Part shown: positions 52,910 through 58,193 of the stretch, in pieces
How positions within the stretch are numbered: position 1 is the first letter of the stretch
Layout of the letters: each line of letters opens with the position of its first letter
Program-made: the position numbers and the translations under genes
Notes under the pieces: generated by a model
The model's input: only the letters and a program-made list of their open reading frames with translations
Told to the model about the DNA's origin: nothing
The model's database searches: none
Origin: Dendronalium phyllosphericum CENA369
GTDB lineage: Bacteria; Cyanobacteriota; Cyanobacteriia; Cyanobacteriales; Nostocaceae
DNA: 58,193 bases
NCBI RefSeq assembly: GCF_016056275.1
Contig: NZ_JAECZA010000295.1
Coordinates: forward strand, 1 to 58,193
Direction of reading: 5' to 3'

Positions 52910-54417
52910 GAATTACCTCCGCTTGACCCTGAAGAACGATGTTTTCTTGGCTGTTCATTGCCGCTTGGTGAATTTAAACCAGTTTTGATGCGGATTTTGC
53001 TGCCAGAAACTAGATTTGCTTGCCCGTCTGTGACCACTTGACTTCCTGGTTGTGGCCCTTTCTCAATTACGTCTAAGCCATTAATCGTATTACTGACGGT
53101 AACGGGAACATTTTCTACTGTCATATCTGGCTTCACCACGAACACAAATTGACCGTTTGGCCCGTTCTGTACTGCTTGCGCGGGAACCACAGTAGCATTT
53201 GGTTGTTGAGTCAGCGTCAAGGTTGCGTTGACAAATTGACCGGGAAATAGATGTCCTTGGGCGTTGTCAAAATCGCCAATCAGTTGAATCGTACCTGTGG
53301 TGTTATCCACCGTATTATTGACAAACGACAAAACCCCTGGTATTGAATTGCCGTTACTATCGGGAAACGTCACATCTACCTTCAGCTTGCCATTCTGCAT
53401 ATACTTTTGCACCTGCGGTAGATTCGTTTCGGGTATCGAAAAAGCAACTTGAATAGGACGAATTTGAGCAATGGTGACTAAGGCAGTTGTGCTGTTAGCT
53501 TGGACGACATTGCCTTGAGTTACTAGGATGTTACCAGCACGACCGCTAATCGGGGCATAAATTTTGGAGTAGGATAATTGCACTTGGGCGTTGTCTAATG
53601 CTCCTTGGTCTGCGCGGACAACCGCTTCGGCATTGGCGATCGCAGCTTGGTCGCCCTTAACAACTGCCTGAGCATTCTGAATCGCTACTAAGTCTGATTT
53701 CACACCTGCTTGGTCGTTGGCGATCGCTTCTCGATCTGCTTGCAGAGTTGCCGCAGCCGAACGGCTATTGGCAGAATATTGCTGTGCTTGATCCTGGCTA
53801 ATAGCGCCTTTGCTGTACAATTGGTTGTAGCGATCGCTTTGTCCTTGGGCGTATTCTGCTTGTGCTCGATCCTTGGCCAAAGTCGCCTGGGCTTGTTTTA
53901 CTAGCGCTTGGTCTTTGACTAATGTCGCTTGGGCTTGTTGTATTAGTCCTAAGTCTTTAGCCAATGTTGCTCTAGCTTGTTGTACCTGCGCTTGGTCTTT
54001 GGCCACAGTTCCTTGAGCTTGTTGGATTGCAGCATTTTGCGATCGGTCATCCAGCGCAAACAGCAGTTGTCCTTTTTGTACGTCCTGACCTTTTTTGAAA
54101 TAAACTCCAGTAATCCGCCCACTAGCTTCAGGCGTAACTGATACCGTAGAAGCTGCTTGCACATTCCCAATCGCCTGTAATTGCACTGGTACTGTTTTTT
54201 GGCCGATCGTCGCTACAGTTACAGGTGTCACCGCCAGCCTTCCTCTACGTTCGGATTTGGTATTACTAGTATTAGGTTTGGCAAATGCACGAATACCAAA
54301 AAAGCCTAAGACGGCGAGTAATAGTACACCAAGTAAAACTAAACCAATTCGGCGTTTATTAGGCTTTAGTTCTAAGTTTTTTTCCTCAAAACTCTCATTA
54401 GGAATATCGACTGACAT
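52906..54417 (-). CDS. RND efflux periplasmic adaptor (membrane fusion protein)
   Basis: 503 residues from ATG 54417, with GGAG 6 bases upstream; a TTG at 54429 is less likely. One membrane anchor at about 26-46 (RIGLVLLGVLLLAVLGFFGI), a lipoyl-type half motif (SVTPEASGRITGVYFKKGQD), and a long alpha-hairpin at about 130-290 built from ATLAKDQAQVQQA-like repeats, longer than in AcrA-type adaptors. Then the beta-barrel (IRPIQVAFSIPETNLPQVQK) and the membrane-proximal domain. Ser/Gly-rich tail. It links the two downstream pumps to an outer-membrane channel that is not encoded nearby. First gene of the three-gene operon. Confidence 0.93.
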   Translation of the reverse strand: MSVDIPNESFEEKNLELKPNKRRIGLVLLGVLLLAVLGFFGIRAFAKPNTSNTKSERRGRLAVTPVTVATIGQKTVPVQLQAIGNVQAASTVSVTPEASGRITGVYFKKGQDVQKGQLLFALDDRSQNAAIQQAQGTVAKDQAQVQQARATLAKDLGLIQQAQATLVKDQALVKQAQATLAKDRAQAEYAQGQSDRYNQLYSKGAISQDQAQQYSANSRSAAATLQADREAIANDQAGVKSDLVAIQNAQAVVKGDQAAIANAEAVVRADQGALDNAQVQLSYSKIYAPISGRAGNILVTQGNVVQANSTTALVTIAQIRPIQVAFSIPETNLPQVQKYMQNGKLKVDVTFPDSNGNSIPGVLSFVNNTVDNTTGTIQLIGDFDNAQGHLFPGQFVNATLTLTQQPNATVVPAQAVQNGPNGQFVFVVKPDMTVENVPVTVSNTINGLDVIEKGPQPGSQVVTDGQANLVSGSKIRIKTGLNSPSGNEQPRKHRSSGSSGGNS

Positions 54418-55403
54418 CGGAGACTCCAATAAGTTTAAGTTAATCGTATATTTTGAGTCAGAAGTAACATGAAATCCTTTTTTTCATTAGTGCTAAACTA
54501 ATCGGTATTTAAGCTGTAAAAGTTCAACCTTGGGATGTGCCTCACAGTTAGCATAGAATTTAGCTTCAGCATTTACATCGACCAAAAAGACTAAACTACT
54601 TAGTTAAAAATTACTAAGATCGCTATGACTTTTTTCCTAGTTCAGATTTAACAAATTAGTAAAAATGGTTCTATCTAAGACCATTTAAGCAGCGTAAACA
54701 GCAACATCCCTCAAATTCCTTTTATCAAAAGCACTCTACTTGGGCAAAGCCCAAGACCGCACTTCTCTCCGCACGCAACTTCTCTCCGCGTCTCCCCTTC
54801 TCCGCATCCCCGCGTCTCGCCTTCTCCGCATCCCCGCGTCTTTCTAAGGCAAAGGATTGTGCAACTTAAAGGCAGATTAGCTTAGTTGGGAGTGAGAGTA
54901 GTCCCGAATATAGAAAAGGCGATTGCTAATCAAGAGAACTGCAATCGCCTGTAAACTAAATCGATAACAAATGAAATCATCCCACAAAGCATAGTAAATA
55001 TACTCTTGCTACCACTTTTACACACCAGCGCCTGAGCGATCGTTTTACGAACACCAAGCAATTGTTAAAGAATAGGAACGACTAAAAGGAGCTTTAGCCG
55101 TTCCCTAAAAAATTTGCTATGTTTTACAGTTTAAAAAATAGCTAAATATATGCCTACTTTCTGAAGAAAGATTACAAAAATGTATTTTGTTATACAAACT
55201 ATAGTAATAATTCCTCAATAACAGCGATCTAAATGCTACTAATCTAATACAATTGCATTGCTAGGAATGACGGTGTCAGTGTCGGAATAGTTCGCCTGAA
55301 AAAGGCAAGCGCCGATCCAAAGAAGAAAAATCGCCCCTTGAACTTGACTTGATAATTAATTTGGCTTCTCGGCATGGATGATATTTTTTCAAAAGGAAAA
55401 ACC
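54418..55403. other. Non-coding region with repeats and a stem-loop
   Basis: 54750-54784 repeats 2258-2292. It is followed to about 54843 by CTCCGCGTCTCCCCTTCTCC-type units, related to the repeat in coxB. A hairpin at 54917-54950 has perfect AGGCGATTGC/GCAATCGCCT arms. The rest is AT-rich; an AAGGA lies upstream of ATG 55404. No gene supported. Confidence 0.65.
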
Positions 55404-56072
55404 ATGAAATTATTTCATTACCTTCTGTTGGTTTTACTTATTGGACTGAATTTTATGTTTGCTAAACCCTCCTTAGCAGACCCGCCAAAAATCACAAAAA
55501 ATCCTGATTATGTAGAAGTAACAAAATCACTCGATCTTCTTCAAGAGCAACTAGCAGTCACAAAATCTGGGCAAGCAACATCAGAGACTTTGACAGCCGA
55601 AGACATCCAGAAAAAAATTGATGAATTGTCGTTTCAAAAATATGCTTTAGAAAAAGGCATTAACTGGAGTCAATGTCGTAATGAAACAGACAAAACAATT
55701 GCTGTTTATGGCCCCAAACCCAAAAAACCGAAAACGCCCTACGAGAATACACTCTATTTTTTAGGTGCTGGTCAAGCAACACCAACAGAATGGGATTGTC
55801 AGGGTATTTATCTACCAAATGACATCAAACTTACTAGTTCAAACACTGACCCCAATCAGCAATTAGAAGGTGCTGTAGCAATCAAAATATTCAAAGGAAC
55901 GCAATTAATAGCTAAGAACGATGCAGAAACAGGAGCATTAGAATTAAATATTTCTCCTAGTAAATTTTTCAAGTCTGGTGATATTAATTGGTACATTCCC
56001 AATGTATCCGAAAGAAATATTGCTTTTAGAGTTCCTGATGTTCCTTTAGGTGGTGAAGAAGAAGCTGATTAA
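55404..56072 (+). CDS. Secreted protein, function unknown
   Basis: 222 residues from ATG 55404, chosen over ATG 55374 because AAAAGGAAAAACC precedes it and the signal peptide then begins at the N-terminus (MKLFHYLLLVLLIGLNFMFA, cleavage near SLA-DPP). The mature part has a helical stretch (SLDLLQEQLAVTKSGQ; TAEDIQKKIDELSFQKYALE), two Cys (SQCRNE and EWDCQG) that could pair, and a beta-rich C-terminus. Exported to the periplasm, thylakoid lumen or outside. No family recognised. Confidence 0.75.
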   Translation: MKLFHYLLLVLLIGLNFMFAKPSLADPPKITKNPDYVEVTKSLDLLQEQLAVTKSGQATSETLTAEDIQKKIDELSFQKYALEKGINWSQCRNETDKTIAVYGPKPKKPKTPYENTLYFLGAGQATPTEWDCQGIYLPNDIKLTSSNTDPNQQLEGAVAIKIFKGTQLIAKNDAETGALELNISPSKFFKSGDINWYIPNVSERNIAFRVPDVPLGGEEEAD

Positions 56073-56383
56073 AGCATAAGTTTTCACGAAGAATTCAGCT
56101 ATCCTGAATTCAGGAGTCTTCAATCAGTCGGGAATTGAGACCCGCGACTGATTGAAGACTCCCAAATTTATGATTTGGAGGGGGTTTTAAACCCGTTTAT
56201 TCATCCGCTAGTCGCACAGAATTTAAGCTTGTATTCTGGCTCCTGACTCCTGAATTCTGTTTGATAAAATGTGAGGCGTTATGTGTAGCGTCTCTATAAA
56301 TATACCGCAGCGCTAAAAATTAGCGATGCTATGTAATAGTTTCCATTCATTTGTGTTGGAATTTGTACGGGTGTGGTGTCTAC
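56073..56383. repeat. 18-bp perfect stem-loop after the secreted-protein gene
   Basis: Arms 56113-56130 (GGAGTCTTCAATCAGTCG) and 56155-56172 are perfectly complementary around a 24-base loop. It lies 40 bases after the stop and is followed by GGGGGTTTTAAACCCG. A strong terminator-like or repeat-derived structure. The remaining bases are without features. Confidence 0.75.
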
Positions 56384-56420
56384 GTTTCAGTCCCCGTGAG
56401 GGGTAATGGTTAGTGGAAAC
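56384..56420 (-). CRISPR. Single orphan CRISPR-type repeat downstream of cas6
   Basis: 37 bases. On the minus strand it begins GTTTCCACTAACCATT, holds the hairpin CCCC-TCAC-GGGG and ends GGGGACTGAAAC, the form of 37-base cyanobacterial repeats processed by Cas6 to an ACTGAAAC handle. It lies 230 bases past the cas6 stop in the same orientation. No second copy is in the window, so this is an array shrunk to one repeat or a stray copy, and no spacer can be assigned. Confidence 0.65.
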
Positions 56421-56652
56421 AGCTCGTTGCTGAAACTGTTACAGAGCAAGCTTCCTAGGAAGCGATTTGACAAACCTCAAAAACAGGTTGATTTCAGATG
56501 CTGTTATTGCAACTATTTCTTAACTTCCTAATTATTAAAATGCTGTAAGCTATTAACTTGTCAAGGTTCTGGCGATTTTGGCAAACTCCCCAGGGTTTTT
56601 GACCCCGCTTCGGTTTGCCAAACATCAAGTTGATACAACCATCATACGCCGA

Positions 56653-57834
56653 TTACTGAGGTTTGTCTATAATTTTTTCAGCTGATGCGGTTTGTTCGTT
56701 TTGCTTGAGAGCTTTGCGAGCTAATTTTACATAAGTTTTAACTGTTAAAATCGGCATTTCTAAATCCGAGGCGATCGCCTGCAAAGAATCGCCCATTTCT
56801 CTACGAGCCAATACAGTTGCCCAGGTTGAGGCAATTCTATCAGTGCGCGAGCCTCCCTTGCGTTTGCGCTGTGCAGTAAATATCTCTGTCAGTTCCTCAA
56901 TGCGCTCTGCCAACATATTAGCCAGCAATTGAGTAGATGTATTTGACCTTTGTTCCACCCAATCCAACCGAGTTTGTCCCAAACCAAAAGTAGTTTTATG
57001 ACCTGTACCGCAGTACGGCGCAAGTCTGACTAAAGCATAAAATAGCTGGGTAAATTCTGTGTTGGCTAAAGCTGACCGACTCAAACCCAAGGAAATTGCC
57101 CCAGTAAAACCTGTGACTGACCCGCGTTTTCCTGCTGCCACTTTCATCGATTCCAAACGATGCTGGTGAATAATTACCCCCGCGTCTATCCATTCAAGAA
57201 ATGTTTCTTGTTCTACTGGCATCTGGGAAAAATCGTTCCACCTCCGTAGGTAACTGTGGAAGAGATTTTCTGGTACTGGCAGAGGGAAGTGATTTCCTTT
57301 GCGACGAAAACTTGTTGGTGAAATAAAACTGAGATTTACTTGTGATTCTTGTTGTAGCGAGTGCAGTAACTGTGCATAAGTAGTTGGAGCCTGAGCGATA
57401 TTCACCTGTTTTATCTGTAGAATTGTGCCACTCAAGTCCATAGTTTTTGGTAAGTTGGTTAACCACTGCTTGAGGAACAATGCCACTGTTTGAGACAGCG
57501 CATTGATATGCCAATGGTAAATTTGGTTGGCTACTAATTGCAGTTGTTTGCCACTAGGTAGCAGTTGCCCTTCTAGTGCTGAAATGGTAAAGGCTTTTTC
57601 TGACTCTCCATCGTGGAGATATGCAGAAAGGTCTGGGTCGATTTGCTGCACTTGCTTTAGAAACCACGCATGAAGTCCAATGCTGTATTGCGAGTAGAGA
57701 GAAGCCATTGCTGTTGCCTCCAAGTCAAACACCAAGCCGACTAATTCAGTCTCATCTGCCCATGTCGGCACTGAAGAAGTGGGCGTTAATTTGACTTGAG
57801 GCTTGCGCTTGGGGGCTGTGGCTGCTCTGGGCAT
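56653..57834 (-). CDS. cas6: CRISPR pre-crRNA endoribonuclease Cas6
   Basis: 393 residues from ATG 57834 (MPRAATAPKRKPQVKL). The frame runs up to 58023, but that part is group II intron RNA, so I reject it. Cas6 features: two ferredoxin-like halves and the glycine-rich loop YCGTGHKTTFGLGQ at about 275-288, preceded by SVTGFTGAISLGLS. Cas6 cuts CRISPR transcripts within each repeat. Beyond the family's end, residues about 295-393 add a helical, HTH-like extension (GDSLQAIASDLEMPILTVKT), as in some cyanobacterial Cas6. No cas1, cas2 or effector genes lie to the left; others may lie beyond the right edge. Confidence 0.88.
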   Translation of the reverse strand: MPRAATAPKRKPQVKLTPTSSVPTWADETELVGLVFDLEATAMASLYSQYSIGLHAWFLKQVQQIDPDLSAYLHDGESEKAFTISALEGQLLPSGKQLQLVANQIYHWHINALSQTVALFLKQWLTNLPKTMDLSGTILQIKQVNIAQAPTTYAQLLHSLQQESQVNLSFISPTSFRRKGNHFPLPVPENLFHSYLRRWNDFSQMPVEQETFLEWIDAGVIIHQHRLESMKVAAGKRGSVTGFTGAISLGLSRSALANTEFTQLFYALVRLAPYCGTGHKTTFGLGQTRLDWVEQRSNTSTQLLANMLAERIEELTEIFTAQRKRKGGSRTDRIASTWATVLARREMGDSLQAIASDLEMPILTVKTYVKLARKALKQNEQTASAEKIIDKPQ

Positions 57835-57929
57835 CGCTTGATTTGGGTTGAAGAATGTCCTATATTTTAGGCGATTTCTATCTCCTTGCGGGGGACTGGT
57901 CGAGTGAGCGATCGCAATAAAGTTTACTG

Positions 57930-58193
57930 GGTAGGGCAGGGATATTGCTATCCCTTTCCCCCCGACAAACCGGACAAGCAAGTTCACCCTGCATCCGGCT
58001 TTAGCAAATCCTAGAGCTACCAAGGACTCAATTCATTCTCAATTTCAGAAAGGTGATTCTGTGCATGAGAATGTATTTGTTGATGACAGTAATAATGCAC
58101 TAGTTCTAAATTAGCGTAACTTTCGTTACCCCCATCACAAAAAGGTATTTTATGGTGTTTTTGTATGGGTTCATCATTGAATAATGATTCTCC
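57930..58193 (-). mobile_element. 3' end of a group II intron
   Basis: Read leftward. Domain V is at about 57967-58001: AAGCCGGA pairs with TCCGGTTT, including the catalytic AGC triad, and an inner GCAGG-GTGAA-CTTGC hairpin. Domain VI follows at about 57930-57966, with GGGATA-GCAA-TATCCC inside. The maturase reading frame (58017-58193) precedes them, as in ORF-in-domain-IV introns. The 3' splice site should be near 57930, about 95 bases upstream of the cas6 start. The 5' part lies outside the window. Confidence 0.8.
58017..58193 (-). CDS. Group II intron maturase, HNH endonuclease C-terminus (partial)
   Basis: The last 58 codons, reading in from the right edge and stopping at TAG 58019-58017. 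The HNH domain is visible: QKHHKIPFCDGGNESYANLE, then LVHYYCHQQIHS, with the H-N-H residues and Cys of the zinc-bound fold seen at the ends of intron-encoded reverse transcriptases. The HNH nuclease nicks the second target strand during retrohoming. The reverse transcriptase and maturase domains would lie to the right. The domain V/VI sequence directly downstream supports the assignment. Confidence 0.85.
   Translation of the reverse strand, partial: GESLFNDEPIQKHHKIPFCDGGNESYANLELVHYYCHQQIHSHAQNHLSEIENELSPW

Noticed and set aside
57835-58023. N-terminal extension of the Cas6 frame
   Set aside because: Its DNA is group II intron domain V/VI, not Cas6; ATG 57834 gives a normal start.
1-58193. 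tRNA, rRNA, tmRNA or known riboswitch
   Set aside because: No recognisable tRNA arms, rRNA segments or riboswitch cores found on either strand by reading.

Overview
The window is cyanobacterial chromosome. It has many GCGATCGC (HIP1) octamers, a photosystem I PsaM gene, a PsbQ lipoprotein, a valyl-tRNA synthetase with the cyanobacterial CAAD membrane domain, a quinol-type (CuA-less) terminal oxidase operon, and many short heptameric (STRR/LTRR-like) and palindromic repeats. Together these suggest a filamentous, Nostocales-like genome rich in repeats. All functional calls come from reading the sequence; no searches were run.

Layout. 1-5.6 kb: an IS982-type transposase stopped by an in-frame TGA, a TPR protein, a small membrane protein, the short gene psaM, a D-ribulose-kinase-type FGGY kinase, and the wreck of a PheRS-like class II tRNA ligase. 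5.7-14.8 kb: an N-acetylglucosamine-kinase-like gene and an AmpG-like transporter (probably cell-wall sugar recycling), a GxxExxY gene boxed by 36-bp inverted repeats, valS, two conserved unknowns and an ABC1/AarF kinase. 15-24 kb: a signalling block. A secreted protein with a 255-bp internal duplication is divergent from an OmpR-type regulator and its sensor kinase. After a CAP-domain protein comes a CHASE3-HAMP-GAF histidine kinase, cut from its three receiver domains by a heptad-repeat tract. 24-32.3 kb: an SDR, a DUF5331 protein, a 2Fe-2S protein and cysK, followed by an accessory region with HicB and a frameshifted HicA, a REP-associated (RAYT) transposase among its putative palindromes, a NACHT gene with most of its NTPase core deleted, and a 21-bp tandem repeat. 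32.6-46.4 kb: argS, a Uma2 nuclease, the operon DUF2231-DUF2231-coxB-coxA-coxC, psbQ, a ThiO-like FAD oxidase, an alpha/beta-hydrolase fold protein lacking the nucleophile serine, hemJ, a membrane protein and a spore-photoproduct-lyase-like radical SAM protein. 46.5-54.4 kb: a tripartite RND efflux operon with one adaptor and two different pumps. 55.4-58.2 kb: a secreted unknown, a single orphan CRISPR repeat, cas6, and the 3' end of a group II intron with its HNH-bearing maturase C-terminus.

Three themes stand out. First, short repeats do more than fill gaps: they supply stop codons, add in-frame peptides (coxB, RAYT) and sit just after stop codons. Second, several accessory genes are broken (IS982, PheRS-like, HicA, NACHT, hybrid kinase). 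Third, two places could hold under-described biology: the heptad tract whose copy number would decide whether kinase and receivers are fused, and the inverted-repeat-bounded GxxExxY unit. The right edge, where a group II intron abuts a lone cas6 with a one-repeat CRISPR remnant, is also worth following beyond the window.
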